From assembly GCA_934330725.1 (NCBI GenBank), contig CAKRGM010000006.1, positions 58,025-122,024 on the forward strand: a stretch of 64,000 nucleotides of DNA. The letters run 5' to 3'. Shown piece after piece: positions 18,901 through 27,648 of this stretch. Position numbers and translations under genes: made by a program. A model generated the notes under the pieces. The model was not told the origin of the DNA and did no database searches. It saw only the letters and a list, made by a program, of their open reading frames with translations. The stretch is from an uncultured Lachnospiraceae bacterium (GTDB lineage Bacteria > Bacillota > Clostridia > Lachnospirales > Lachnospiraceae). The first letter of the stretch is position 1. The number at the start of each line of letters is the position of its first letter.

Positions 18901-20089
18901 ATTGTCCTGCAGTATATGAATATATACCACCATCAAGCTGATAGTTATTATCATATCCATCATTTGCTTCAAAGTTATATATCCATGCTGAATCTGAAAG
19001 TGAATATGTATCATAAGACATCCAGAAATAATTACAATATGCTCCCCAGCTGTTTCTTACCAGCCATGCACCATCATGAGAAGGTTTTGCCTTTCCAGTA
19101 TAATAATCTTTTGAGAAATTATCATCCCATCCGACTATCATTACAGCATGTCCGCCGCCACTTGTATCATCACTTGTATCGTAATAAACCTGTGATCTTT
19201 TTTCATCACACCAGCTCATTGCAGAATCAGTATGCGAATACATGATGCCAGCTGCTCCATGTTCCATAATCTGCTTTTTAACATCTGCTGCATTCTGCTT
19301 GATGTTTATAGTATATGCATCATGCAGATGTGCGTTATCGTAATTATACGCATACTTTTCATCAATTCCAGTTTTAACAGATTCTGATGACTTACTGTAC
19401 GGAACATCTGACTCATTAACTGTTCCTACCCACTGTGCAAGCCTTCTTGATGCCATTTCATAATTGCCACCATAATTAAGATATGTATAAGATCCATTCT
19501 CATTATAGTATTTGGTGTAATCTCCAGCCGTTCCTCCCAGCGGATCTGTTACCGAATTAAATGTAAAATATGCAAGATGAAGTTCACTTAAATCATTCTT
19601 TGCTGTAAATGCGCCATCATTAATCAAATCAAACTCCGCAAGTCCGATTGATGAAAATGCCCAACAAGTTCCATAAGGATTCTGGTTTCTGTTGCCAGGA
19701 TACTTTGCATAGAATGCATTCATATCTGACGGAAACGCTGCCGGAATATCTGATACTGCAGCTCTTGCCCTGTTCATGCTGTCATCATTATCAGAAACAA
19801 CCGGTGTATTCCAGTCAAGATCACTCTTAATATAGCCTCCTGTGAGCATGCCTTCCGGTTTCTCCTGTGTGCCATCACCTACACTTGAACTATCAATCTG
19901 CAAGCCATCTGTCTGCAATACGCCTGCCTGTGAAGCACCCGACTGTGCGTTTTCCTGCCGGTCTTGCGCTGCTGTAACAGACGCGCTTGTCTTTCCTGTA
20001 CTGCTAACCTCTTCTGCCTTTGTATAAGCCACCGGATATACAACAAGCAGAGCACTCAAAAAGAGCGCTAAAAACCTTTTTTTATTCAT
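15920..20089 (-). CDS. Secreted papain-like cysteine protease with InlB-type and ricin-type repeats, 1389 aa
   Basis: The protein starts with a signal peptide (1-25) and a Ser/Thr-rich linker. A C1A peptidase domain (about 115-375) has catalytic Cys142 in NPYGTCWAFS, His314 in GGGHAVMIVGW and Asn346 in WLVRNSWG. A lectin-like domain (about 380-550) follows, then five InlB/Listeria-Bacteroides repeats (about 555-915; YTVTFDANGG ... GYTFAGWYT ... LYAHW). Three beta-trefoil ricin-type modules of about 150 residues (930-1389; QxW motifs such as AQLW, AQKW, AQRW) complete it. No LPXTG or SLH anchor is visible, so it is either released or held by its repeats. GGAGGGGG precedes the ATG. Likely roles are host or dietary glycoprotein binding with proteolysis. 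Confidence 0.95.
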   Translation of the reverse strand: MNKKRFLALFLSALLVVYPVAYTKAEEVSSTGKTSASVTAAQDRQENAQSGASQAGVLQTDGLQIDSSSVGDGTQEKPEGMLTGGYIKSDLDWNTPVVSDNDDSMNRARAAVSDIPAAFPSDMNAFYAKYPGNRNQNPYGTCWAFSSIGLAEFDLINDGAFTAKNDLSELHLAYFTFNSVTDPLGGTAGDYTKYYNENGSYTYLNYGGNYEMASRRLAQWVGTVNESDVPYSKSSESVKTGIDEKYAYNYDNAHLHDAYTINIKQNAADVKKQIMEHGAAGIMYSHTDSAMSWCDEKRSQVYYDTSDDTSGGGHAVMIVGWDDNFSKDYYTGKAKPSHDGAWLVRNSWGAYCNYFWMSYDTYSLSDSAWIYNFEANDGYDNNYQLDGGIYSYTAGQYTTLANIFTTQNSTKADYETLKAVSLSMSRVANVNYTIDIYTDLTDAKDPISGTKQESATTTGSTTYAGMYTIPLKNQVKLLPGTTFSVVVKTDKPAIDREQAQTIMDSSFNKTIWDCAVSRSNENSRYYTGGRYYADYWGNYCIKAFTSNEKGTVVKHNITYVMDGGTNNTANKDSYISSDNAIKLYAPSKNGYTFAGWFTDSDFKNSITEIPANSTDDYTLYAKWTANTYTVTLNANGGTVNPQYMSVTYDGTYGKLPTPARAGYTFAGWYTDKTGGTKVESTTKVSITSAQILYAHWSANQYTVTFDANGGTTGVASKSVTYAENYGDLPIPVRTGYTFTGWYTGKTDGTKIESTTKVNITSAQTLYAHWNVGVYPVTFDANGGKTDISGKNVSYGGTYGSLPVPARTGYTFTGWYTAKTGGTKIESTTKVNITSAQTLYAHWSANQYTVTFDANGGTVQISSKNVTYDAAYGDLPVPARTGYTFAGWYTEKTNGTAVTSTTRVSTAASHKLYAHWVEKDMLDEMAQQNKDTVLDGVYTIKNAAGSKYVLDVFAGSTGDGANVQLYESNGTKAQLWRITHNSKGYITITNENSGKVLDVFAGSTADGTNIQQYSGNGSKAQLWVAVKQSDGSVKIVSALNQNICISLNGSAAANSVNVQTGKTKTDKSQNWTFEKSKQPDDYALENKDTLADGVYTIKSAVNPSYVFDVWAGSTDNSANVQLYEANETEAQVWKVSHDSKGYVTITNTKSGKALDVWAGSTANGANIQQYTSNGSKAQKWIAIKDADGSIKLMSALDKNICIDLNGGSATNGANIQIYASNDTKAQRWIFEKYKQLDDIALENKAAVADGTYTIASAVDSSYVFDVAGGSAANGANVQVYKSNGTGAQVWKISHDSKGYITIINKNSGKALDVFAGSTANGANIQQYESNGSKAQKWIAVKNADGSVKLISALDKNICIDLNGGAASNNQNVQIYRSNDTKAQRWVFKKM
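16300..17300 (-). repeat. Ricin-type beta-trefoil repeats inside the protease gene
   Basis: Three tandem coding repeats of about 440-450 bp span 15920-17300. The stretch given holds the most alike parts. Each copy encodes DGVYTI, LDVxAGSTxxGANxQ, SKGYxTI and KNICIDLNG-type segments. High nucleotide similarity between copies could allow recombination that changes copy number. Confidence 0.75.
17330..18430 (-). repeat. InlB-type coding repeats inside the protease gene
   Basis: Five tandem repeats of about 210 bp encode xVTFDANGG ... YGxLPxPxRxGYTFxGWYT ... LYAHW. Copies 3 and 4 in protein order share a nearly identical IESTTKVNITSAQTLYAHW stretch, pointing to recent duplication or gene conversion. 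Confidence 0.85.
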
Positions 20090-20138
20090 TTGTCCCCCTC
20101 CATTTGTCGATCAAAATGTTACTTTTAATTTTAAAAAT

Positions 20139-20167
20139 ATTATACCATAAATATACTTTGTTGTATA
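20139..20167 (-). promoter_or_regulatory. Probable promoter of the secreted cysteine protease
   Basis: Minus strand TATACA (20162-20167), 17 nt, TATAAT (20139-20144), about 50 bp before the ATG. The -10 box is perfect and preceded by TATGG. Confidence 0.6.
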
Positions 20168-20258
20168 TAATTTTAGTATCAGTTGCCGTATACAGATAGC
20201 TTAATTAACACTTTTATCTATAACATTCTAATCTACAATAAAACTTTTAATACTGTTT

Positions 20259-20663
20259 TTATTTATACAAATCCTTTCTAAGTCTAATTATAAGTACATT
20301 AAATTGCTCTTCACTTTTTTGATTAATAAATCTTTCCACTGCTTGAACAAGGCAATCATCTTTTGTAATTAATTTCAACTTAGGAATTGCCATTTTCAAA
20401 TCATTTATCGCATTATTTCTATTGTCATCATCTGATAATTCCTGTATATTATACCTTGCAACATTCAATGAATATCTAGCTTCAGATGGAAAAAGTACAA
20501 TCTGCGCAAATACTACAATTGATTCATACACTTTCTTTTTTTCTTCAAAAATATATTTCTTTTTTTCTTGCATTGGCTGAAAAATAAAAGTGGACAAAAT
20601 TAATGAAATCACAGAAGAACCTAAAATACTAATAATTATCGATATTATATTATCCGCACTCAT
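20259..20663 (-). CDS. Small membrane protein of unknown function, 134 aa
   Basis: I do not recognise this family. One hydrophobic segment covers about residues 5-29 (IISIIISILGSSVISLILSTFIF). A Lys/Glu-rich, mostly helical cytoplasmic part follows (QEKKKYIFEEKKKVYESIVV). It starts 24 nt after the flippase stop and ends the exopolysaccharide operon. The AT content is high, like the operon and unlike the neighbouring protease gene, which supports common transfer with the operon. It could be an unrelated cargo gene or an assembly accessory. Confidence 0.65.
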   Translation of the reverse strand: MSADNIISIIISILGSSVISLILSTFIFQPMQEKKKYIFEEKKKVYESIVVFAQIVLFPSEARYSLNVARYNIQELSDDDNRNNAINDLKMAIPKLKLITKDDCLVQAVERFINQKSEEQFNVLIIRLRKDLYK

Positions 20664-20687
20664 ATTTATATTCCTACATTACCTTTT

Positions 20688-22148
20688 CTAATGTTTATCT
20701 AATTTTAACTTTATCATTTTTGCTGCAAGAAGTATCATTTCGTCTCTAAATAACATCAAAATCAAAAAATAAGTAATCACTACTACTGGTATAGTAATCA
20801 CTACCTGCAGTACAATATTATTTACAAAAATGCATATCAAATAACATACTATTCCTATTGCGCCAGAAGCAATAATATAATTTTTAATATCTTTTAAAAA
20901 GCCTCTTAATGCATTAATATTTAATTTTTTTATTTCATATAATCCAATAGTTAATGCCATTAATTCTGCAATAACACTTCCTATTGCAGCACCTTTATCA
21001 GCAAAAAAACATATCATTATACTATTGACGCATATATTGACCACAGCACCTACTACTGTAATTTTAAAAACGATTTGTTCTTTTCCCAGAGGCACCAATA
21101 TATCATTCTGAATAATGTTAGAAAATATAACTAATATAAATACACAACTTAATATCCTCAAAGTATCTGATGCATCTAAGAAATCCTTTCCTGCTATTAT
21201 ACTTATAAGTGGCTTACTCAACATAATCATTCCTACAGCTATTGGTATTGCAATCATAAATTTCAACTTTACAACCTTTTTTATAAAAGAATCGAATTCA
21301 TGTTCATCATTTCTTTTTACACATTCAACAAGTTTAGGTAAGTACACCGGTCCCATAGCTGTAAAAAACGTTATTAAAATTGCATTTATTTTAACTCCGG
21401 CACTATAAAGCCCCACAGCTACCTCACTGGACAGTAACCCTAGCATAACATTATCAATGTAATTATATGCATTTGCAGCAATCTTTGTTGCGAAAAAAAT
21501 TATGACAGGTTTTGTATGTTTCTTTATATTATAATTATGTTGTGCCCGAAAGGATATATATTTTCTGGCTCGTATGACATTAAATATATTAGCTCCAGAA
21601 AGAGAAACTGTTGTTATGATTAAATATATTATTACATCACTTTTGTTATGTACAAATGTAAACAGGCAAACAAGTGAAAATAATTGAACCAGTATCTGTC
21701 TTATTGTAATATATTTATACTCTTCATAAACTCCATATACCCAATCCAGTCCAAGTGCCGACATTATAATATTAACACTATAAACGGCTAAAAATAATCT
21801 GTATTGTCCGAATTTAGGAACCGCAACAATACAAATGAGTAATATTGCATATGATAATATTGTTGCCATTCCATTTATAATTAAAAGTTCTTGTGCAAAT
21901 TTGCTAAAAGCCTTTCTATCGTTACGTAATTTTACGCCTTCTCTGACTGCATATGTATAAATGCCAAGCTGCGCAATCAAAATAAACACATTAATCGTCG
22001 ACTTAACCCATTCGACTTGCCCAGTTCCATCCGCTGAAAAAATTCTTGATGTATATGGAAATGTAATTAAAGGAACAAGAATTGTAAGTGATAACCTAAA
22101 TGCATTCAATATTGTATTAATGGCTATTTTTTTATTTGAGGATTCCAT
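20688..22148 (-). CDS. Wzx-type oligosaccharide flippase, 486 aa
   Basis: This polytopic membrane protein of about 12-14 helices belongs to the MOP/PST superfamily. Residues such as NTILNAFRLSLTILVPLITFPYTSRIFSADG near the N-terminus and the DWVYGVYEEYKYIT segment are typical of Wzx/RfbX. It flips undecaprenyl-linked repeat units to the outer face of the membrane before polymerisation by the Wzy-like protein of the same operon. The start at 22148 (MESSNKK) has GGAG 6 nt upstream; an in-frame GTG four codons before it overlaps that site. Confidence 0.92.
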   Translation of the reverse strand: MESSNKKIAINTILNAFRLSLTILVPLITFPYTSRIFSADGTGQVEWVKSTINVFILIAQLGIYTYAVREGVKLRNDRKAFSKFAQELLIINGMATILSYAILLICIVAVPKFGQYRLFLAVYSVNIIMSALGLDWVYGVYEEYKYITIRQILVQLFSLVCLFTFVHNKSDVIIYLIITTVSLSGANIFNVIRARKYISFRAQHNYNIKKHTKPVIIFFATKIAANAYNYIDNVMLGLLSSEVAVGLYSAGVKINAILITFFTAMGPVYLPKLVECVKRNDEHEFDSFIKKVVKLKFMIAIPIAVGMIMLSKPLISIIAGKDFLDASDTLRILSCVFILVIFSNIIQNDILVPLGKEQIVFKITVVGAVVNICVNSIMICFFADKGAAIGSVIAELMALTIGLYEIKKLNINALRGFLKDIKNYIIASGAIGIVCYLICIFVNNIVLQVVITIPVVVITYFLILMLFRDEMILLAAKMIKLKLDKH

Positions 22149-22258
22149 TTCTATCTCCACTTAAATTAAACTAAAATATTTACAACAACATTGTAAAAGC
22201 ACCAGTTTCTGCAAAAATCAATATTTTATTCATCTCATAATTATTGGTATAGATATTG

Positions 22259-23302
22259 TTAAGTGAATAATTCGAAATTATTTTTACAATTTATACATTT
22301 TTTTATTTTGTTATAAGCCATAACAATTAAACTACTAATTCCAATAACCATAATACTTGCATAAAAAACATGATTTGCTGGCAAAAAATACAATTCATAA
22401 TTCGCATTAAAAATAGTATTTACTGCCACAATATATAAACGAACCACTATTGCCTGTATTCCTAATAATTTTAATGAATTTCTTCCATACCATAAAAACA
22501 ACTTTTTAACTTTCCTCATATCAGATAAAATAATACTTATCAGTATAATTAAAGCTGTTCCTGACATGGCATTTATAATATATAAAATAGGATTTTGAAA
22601 TGTAAGTCCATGTAAATTAACTCTTCCATTTAAACAAACTCCAATTACAGATACTGTAAACACTACTAATATTATTATAAATTTTAATACTATTTTACAC
22701 TGTTGGTACTTACTGACTATTTCAAAAGTATAGTTTTTTATGTAATATCCAATTGCAAAGAACAATACTGACACTAAAGCTACATCTATATTCCATGGCA
22801 ACCTTTTACCTGGCAAATACGGAATATTAAAACGAGAATATGAAAAACAAAACCCTAATAATGCACATACTGATATACCAATATAAGAAATATATTTATT
22901 ACTAATTTGAGATAAAAAGACAAATAGTATAGTAGTAATAAATAAACATACCAAAAACCAAATGCTTGATACATTTGCATAATCTGGACTCGCCATGTAA
23001 ACATCATATATAAAGGCTTTAAGACCATATTTATTTCTCCAGGCAGGAATAATTAAAGTTATACATAAACCAATACATGAAAATAATACATATGGCAACA
23101 AAAGTGTTTTCATTTTTCTTTTTACTATCTTTTTTTTATCTTCTATAACAAAAACAAATCCAGATAATATAAAAAACATTGGCATATGCCAGGAAAATAT
23201 GAAATTATGAATACCACCACCGAAATATACACAATGACCTATAATTACAAAAATAATTCCAATTCCTTTAGCTATATCAATCCATTCAATTCTCTTTATC
23301 AT
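22259..23302 (-). CDS. Membrane acyltransferase (acyltransferase-3 family), 347 aa
   Basis: The N-terminus RIEWIDIAKGIGIIFVIIGH followed by FIFSWHMPMFFILSGFVF is the family signature, with the active-site histidine in IIGH. About ten membrane helices follow. Such enzymes O-acetylate or otherwise acylate sugars of surface polysaccharides. The ATG at 23302 lies 4 nt after the stop of the upstream glycosyltransferase and has GGAAGG 7 nt upstream. The long open extension upstream of it overlaps that neighbour and is not used. Confidence 0.92.
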   Translation of the reverse strand: MIKRIEWIDIAKGIGIIFVIIGHCVYFGGGIHNFIFSWHMPMFFILSGFVFVIEDKKKIVKRKMKTLLLPYVLFSCIGLCITLIIPAWRNKYGLKAFIYDVYMASPDYANVSSIWFLVCLFITTILFVFLSQISNKYISYIGISVCALLGFCFSYSRFNIPYLPGKRLPWNIDVALVSVLFFAIGYYIKNYTFEIVSKYQQCKIVLKFIIILVVFTVSVIGVCLNGRVNLHGLTFQNPILYIINAMSGTALIILISIILSDMRKVKKLFLWYGRNSLKLLGIQAIVVRLYIVAVNTIFNANYELYFLPANHVFYASIMVIGISSLIVMAYNKIKKCINCKNNFELFT

Positions 23303-23306
23303 TCTC

Positions 23307-24296
23307 TTACCTTCCATATTTGCTTTTAGAAAATACATTCTTTATAGGTCTCCATATAAAAGTTGGAATCATCATGCATATTTTTAAAATAATACGAATT
23401 CCAAAATAATCTTTAACTGCTGGCCATACACATTCTTTAAAATCCTTTTTTAAAGTCTTTGAACCACTAATTTTTGCATTAGCAATTGCCTTAACATCAG
23501 CTGCCAAAACATAATTTTTATATATTTTATCCATTTCAGATTTTTTATAGCCGGCTTTTGCACCTATACCACAAAGTACATTTTTCGCATTAATTCCAAA
23601 AATTCTAATACCATTATAAGCTGTATTATTTGATGGCAAATTTGCAGCTACGCAAGGAAATTTTAGAACTCCCATTTTGGATTCATCTTCCTTTGTACAC
23701 ATAAGAGCTACACATGTTTGTAAAAAACGCGTTTCTTTATACTGTTCTGGATTATCAACCATTAAATACTTTTCTTTGGAAATTATTAATGATGGAGTAA
23801 ACGTTATTCTCATTTTTGCTAAATTCATAAATAGCGTTTTATCTTTAGTTATAATATTATCATCAATATCAAGATAAGGTTTAGTACACTTTTCAATCCC
23901 CTCAAAAACATCTCGAAAAAAAACATGATTTAAATATAACAATGAAATATCATTATTTTTCTCTAAAAAATTAAGAATATGTACAATAGCACCACTTAAT
24001 AAAACATCATCATCTGCTAATAAATATATAAATTTTCCTCTTGCATGAGTATAGCATTCAACATAATTAAGCGCCGCGCCAAGATTTTCTTCATTTTTTA
24101 TATACATAATCTCAGGATTATGTTTTTTATATCTAGCAACCACCTCTTCTGTTGTATCCGTAGAGCAATTATCTGAAATTAAAATTTCAATTCTATCATC
24201 CTTTTGTGCCAAAAGATTTTTCAATGCGAAATCCAAGTTATTTGCTCTATTATACGTAGGTATTGCCACCGTTAATATAATTTCTTTTTTCTTCAT
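23307..24296 (-). CDS. Glycosyltransferase family 2, 329 aa
   Basis: The GT-A fold begins VAIPTYNRANNLDFALKNLL, with DNCSTDTTEE as the nucleotide-binding Asp region and LLADDDVLL as the metal-binding DxD. It would add one sugar of the repeat unit on the inner membrane face. Donor and linkage cannot be deduced. It is 14 nt downstream of the polymerase gene and directly ahead of the acyltransferase gene. Confidence 0.92.
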   Translation of the reverse strand: MKKKEIILTVAIPTYNRANNLDFALKNLLAQKDDRIEILISDNCSTDTTEEVVARYKKHNPEIMYIKNEENLGAALNYVECYTHARGKFIYLLADDDVLLSGAIVHILNFLEKNNDISLLYLNHVFFRDVFEGIEKCTKPYLDIDDNIITKDKTLFMNLAKMRITFTPSLIISKEKYLMVDNPEQYKETRFLQTCVALMCTKEDESKMGVLKFPCVAANLPSNNTAYNGIRIFGINAKNVLCGIGAKAGYKKSEMDKIYKNYVLAADVKAIANAKISGSKTLKKDFKECVWPAVKDYFGIRIILKICMMIPTFIWRPIKNVFSKSKYGR

Positions 24297-24310
24297 TTTA
24301 ATATTCCTTT

Positions 24311-25639
24311 TTATATCGAAATTTTTATTTTTTTATTACCGCAGACACGATTGAGCAAAATCAGTCCACACAAACACAAAATTATTTTTGTGGTGAAAAA
24401 ATAATACAAGCCTCCCATAATGAATGCTACATTCAAATCACTTAATATTCCATATGCAAAAAATGCATGAGCATATCTTTTTTTCATTGTTATTTTATAT
24501 GTATAAACTATAATTACTGCATATAGAAATGCCTCAACAATAATAATTAAAATTGTAATAGGTGAATAACCAAATATTGATATAATTATTGCTGGGTAAC
24601 CACAATTTAATGTCAGATTATCACTTCCATCCCTTGAAAATTTGTGGTTAAGCATCGTCATAAGATGATATATCCCTGATTTATAAACTTCATCTGAATC
24701 AACTATTGACTTAACTTCATTTGATATCTGAGAAATGTCATTAGCATTTTTATTTACTACCATATCATCAATTCCCCACCATACCTCACCTTGTAAAGCC
24801 AAGCCTCTATAAATCAATTTTCCAAATGCTGTTTCTGTATTTTTTACACCAGCATATGCATTCGAATAGTTTGTAGAAAAATCATTAACTTTTACTGCAA
24901 TTAAAATTGCTAAAACAAATCCCATAATAGCAAATATTTTTTTATTAATTTTTAAATGCCTTATTCTAAAATGTAACATTATTGGTGTTACGAAGGATAC
25001 TATATATATAAAATTAGTTGTAAATGTCAATCCCCTTAAAAAACGATATAAAATTGTTATTGTTATGATACTAATAATCTTAATTATCCTTTTTTTATTT
25101 CTTTGTTTAAGACTTTCCCAAAAAATCATTCCAGCTATAAAAGCAAAACAAACCGCCATCAAATCCAAATAATATGCAAATGGCAAACGAGAAAATAAGG
25201 CATAATAATTTCCTTTATTAATTGCACTATTTGTAAAAATATTACCCGATACTAAAACATCTAATAAACAATATAGCGAAACAAATAGCATAATGTTTAA
25301 CCATAAATTAACATTATTGCCCTCTTCTGTATTATCAACATTAACATAAATTTCTTCTCTTATTGTCTTGTGCTTTGACAACAACTTCAATGAAAAACAT
25401 ACAACAACGAAAAATATTGTATCTAACATCAATAATCTCACTGTTGCTCCAGTTGCTTCTCCTTGTCGGAATGTCTGAATCAAATAAACTCCATTCTCAA
25501 TAAATAGATTAGATATAATCATCCAAATATGCGTAAAAAATAAGTATATAAATATAAAAAAATACTCTGATGAAGCTTTATACACAAATATGCAAAGAAA
25601 CATTAACCATATAATTACAGCTGCTCCATATAAAAACAT
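24311..25639 (-). CDS. Wzy-like polysaccharide polymerase, 442 aa
   Basis: A polytopic membrane protein with about 10-12 helices and a large extracytoplasmic loop (about residues 265-350, containing NDFSTNYSNAYAGVKNTE and DSDEVYKSGIYHLMTMLNHKFSRDGSDNLTLN). This is the plan of O-antigen and capsule polymerases, which share little sequence. It is the only such candidate in the operon, next to an undoubted flippase and initiating transferase, so I call it the polymerase. The ATG at 25639 has AAGGAG 11 nt upstream; an earlier TTG/ATG pair has no ribosome site. Confidence 0.8.
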   Translation of the reverse strand: MFLYGAAVIIWLMFLCIFVYKASSEYFFIFIYLFFTHIWMIISNLFIENGVYLIQTFRQGEATGATVRLLMLDTIFFVVVCFSLKLLSKHKTIREEIYVNVDNTEEGNNVNLWLNIMLFVSLYCLLDVLVSGNIFTNSAINKGNYYALFSRLPFAYYLDLMAVCFAFIAGMIFWESLKQRNKKRIIKIISIITITILYRFLRGLTFTTNFIYIVSFVTPIMLHFRIRHLKINKKIFAIMGFVLAILIAVKVNDFSTNYSNAYAGVKNTETAFGKLIYRGLALQGEVWWGIDDMVVNKNANDISQISNEVKSIVDSDEVYKSGIYHLMTMLNHKFSRDGSDNLTLNCGYPAIIISIFGYSPITILIIIVEAFLYAVIIVYTYKITMKKRYAHAFFAYGILSDLNVAFIMGGLYYFFTTKIILCLCGLILLNRVCGNKKIKISI

Positions 25640-25668
25640 TATATTATTTTCTCCTTCCATCAAGCATA

Positions 25669-26724
25669 TTATATATCATTTTCTTCCAAAAGCTTTTTCA
25701 AATTCTCAGATGTATATCTATTTCGCAATTCCTGGGGCATTTTTTCTAATAATTCATTTATGCGTGAGAATTTTAAATTATATTTTTTTCTCATTGCTAC
25801 TGCATATTTATATGCTGTTTTATGAATTGCCGGTAAAAGTCTTGTAACTGAATACCCCCATAAATTGGCAGACATATACTTTTCAATTATTTCACATGCA
25901 TCTAATATTTTTGAAAAACAATATTGTGCATTATAATTCATATTTAAATAAGAGGTGATTATTTCTGTTTGTAAATTACCTGCTCCCTGTCCCATACCTA
26001 TACAACATGAATCAATAATTATATCCCTATGATCTGCTGCAAAATTAATAAAGGAAACTACATTTGAAAATGCAAGATTCATATTATTATGAGCATGAAA
26101 TCCTATTTTAATACACGGATTAAGTCGTTTATCAAAATACTCAAACAATCTTTTCACATCGCCTTCTTGCATATATCCATAACTATCAACAAAATATAAA
26201 GCATATGCATTCATTTCATTTGTCGCTTTAATAATCATATCTAATTCTTCATCCGTATAGCGCATTGTCAACATCGGCTGAACAAAAACTTTGTATCCTT
26301 TATTTGATAATTCCGAACAAAACTCTAATGACTTTTCTAATTCAGAATAACGTATTATTACTCTAACACCATCGACTAATTCTTCATTCCAATCCGGAAT
26401 CTCATCTAAATTTGTATCAGGTCCTCTATATAATCCAACATACATTTGTCGATTTGATTTATTATTTGGGATTTTTTTTGACACTTCTTGTATATTTTGA
26501 TAAATAGCAAACCCCTTTTTATTCATATCTGATATTTCAATTGAGCCTAACTCTATTATATCAATATCACTATGTGATAAATATCTAATCAAACTATCAA
26601 TATCACTGTACTTAAATTGTATATCAGATATACAATTTAAGTATGCATCCTCTAATCCAAGTCCGCCATCTCGTAAAGTACAATCCAATACCTGTATTTT
26701 ACTTTTTATACTTGTTTTTTCCAT
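25669..26724 (-). CDS. DRE-TIM metallolyase (HMGL / 4-hydroxy-2-oxovalerate aldolase-like), 351 aa
   Basis: The N-terminal motif LDCTLRDGG carries the catalytic Arg-Asp pair of the DRE-TIM superfamily. FHAHNNMNLAFSN supplies the two metal-binding histidines, and DSCCIGMGQGAGNLQTE closes the barrel. Members join or cleave 2-oxo acids and aldehydes. Here the gene overlaps the D-2-hydroxyacid dehydrogenase gene by 26 nt and lies inside an exopolysaccharide operon. A role in making a 2-oxo-acid-derived substituent or branch of a nucleotide sugar is therefore plausible but unproven. AGGAG stands 16 nt upstream of the ATG, farther than usual, so the exact start is less sure. Confidence 0.85.
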   Translation of the reverse strand: MEKTSIKSKIQVLDCTLRDGGLGLEDAYLNCISDIQFKYSDIDSLIRYLSHSDIDIIELGSIEISDMNKKGFAIYQNIQEVSKKIPNNKSNRQMYVGLYRGPDTNLDEIPDWNEELVDGVRVIIRYSELEKSLEFCSELSNKGYKVFVQPMLTMRYTDEELDMIIKATNEMNAYALYFVDSYGYMQEGDVKRLFEYFDKRLNPCIKIGFHAHNNMNLAFSNVVSFINFAADHRDIIIDSCCIGMGQGAGNLQTEIITSYLNMNYNAQYCFSKILDACEIIEKYMSANLWGYSVTRLLPAIHKTAYKYAVAMRKKYNLKFSRINELLEKMPQELRNRYTSENLKKLLEENDI

Positions 26725-27631
26725 TATTTCTTAATAAAAACTCCTTCAAATTATGAATTATTAATGACCACATTCGCTTATTATTATTTTCTGAAACAAA
26801 TGAGTTATGTGGCGTAATTAACAAATTTTCTTTATCCCAAAGAGGGCTCTGTTCTTGTAATGGTTCTTCCTTAACTACATCAATTACTGCTCCCAATAAC
26901 TTTTCATCTAAAGCATGCATAAGGGCATCTTCATCTACTAATTCTCCTCTAGCTATATTAACAAATATTGCTTGTTCTTTCATTTGATTAAATTTTTCTT
27001 TTGAAAAAAATCCTTTTGTTTCAACTGTTAATGGTAATGTTAAAATAACTATATCGCTTAGTTTTAACTCAGATGAAAGCTCATTTAGCGGAAACACTTT
27101 CCGCATATATTGGTTCTCGACCGGGCATAAATCTACCCCATATACTCTATCAGTAAATGCATTTAGTTTTTTTGCAATCTCAAGTCCTACACTTCCTACT
27201 CCTATAACACATACTCTCTTTCCATTTAATTCTTTTAAATTGCGATTTTTTTCCCATATATGTTTATTCTGGTTTACAAAAAAACTTCTGCTTTCTTTCA
27301 AAATTTGCAAAATACCACATACAGCAAACTCAGCCATTGGAATACTATATACTCCCCTCGCATTATATAACACTATACCTTTATGTCTTATATAATCAAG
27401 TGGCACTCTGTCAAGTCCTGCACTTAACAACTGAATGCATTTTAATTTTTTAAATTTCGTTATATCATTTTTAATAAAAAGCCAATTGCATATTACGACA
27501 TCAATCTCTGATACATCAAACTGAATTTGTTCATCTTCTCTTTCAACAAAAAGCACCTCAAATCCATTTACCGTAAACTGCTTTATTTGTTCGGTACTCC
27601 ATTTAAATGCTCCCGTAATTAGCAATTTCAT
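26699..27631 (-). CDS. D-isomer specific 2-hydroxyacid dehydrogenase, 310 aa
   Basis: The Rossmann motif is VIGVGSVGLEIAKKL. The catalytic set is visible as Arg in NIARGELVD, Glu in VVKEEP and His in ITPHNS. The enzyme reduces a 2-oxo acid to a D-2-hydroxy acid with NAD(P)H. Its 26-nt overlap with the aldolase-like gene and its 17-nt distance from rfbG suggest the three act in sequence on a product of, or precursor for, the CDP-sugar. The ATG at 27631 has AGGA 10 nt upstream; an in-frame TTG seven codons earlier is rejected because it has no ribosome site. Confidence 0.9.
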   Translation of the reverse strand: MKLLITGAFKWSTEQIKQFTVNGFEVLFVEREDEQIQFDVSEIDVVICNWLFIKNDITKFKKLKCIQLLSAGLDRVPLDYIRHKGIVLYNARGVYSIPMAEFAVCGILQILKESRSFFVNQNKHIWEKNRNLKELNGKRVCVIGVGSVGLEIAKKLNAFTDRVYGVDLCPVENQYMRKVFPLNELSSELKLSDIVILTLPLTVETKGFFSKEKFNQMKEQAIFVNIARGELVDEDALMHALDEKLLGAVIDVVKEEPLQEQSPLWDKENLLITPHNSFVSENNNKRMWSLIIHNLKEFLLRNNGKNKYKK

Positions 27632-27648
27632 ATAATTTTTCCTCTCTA

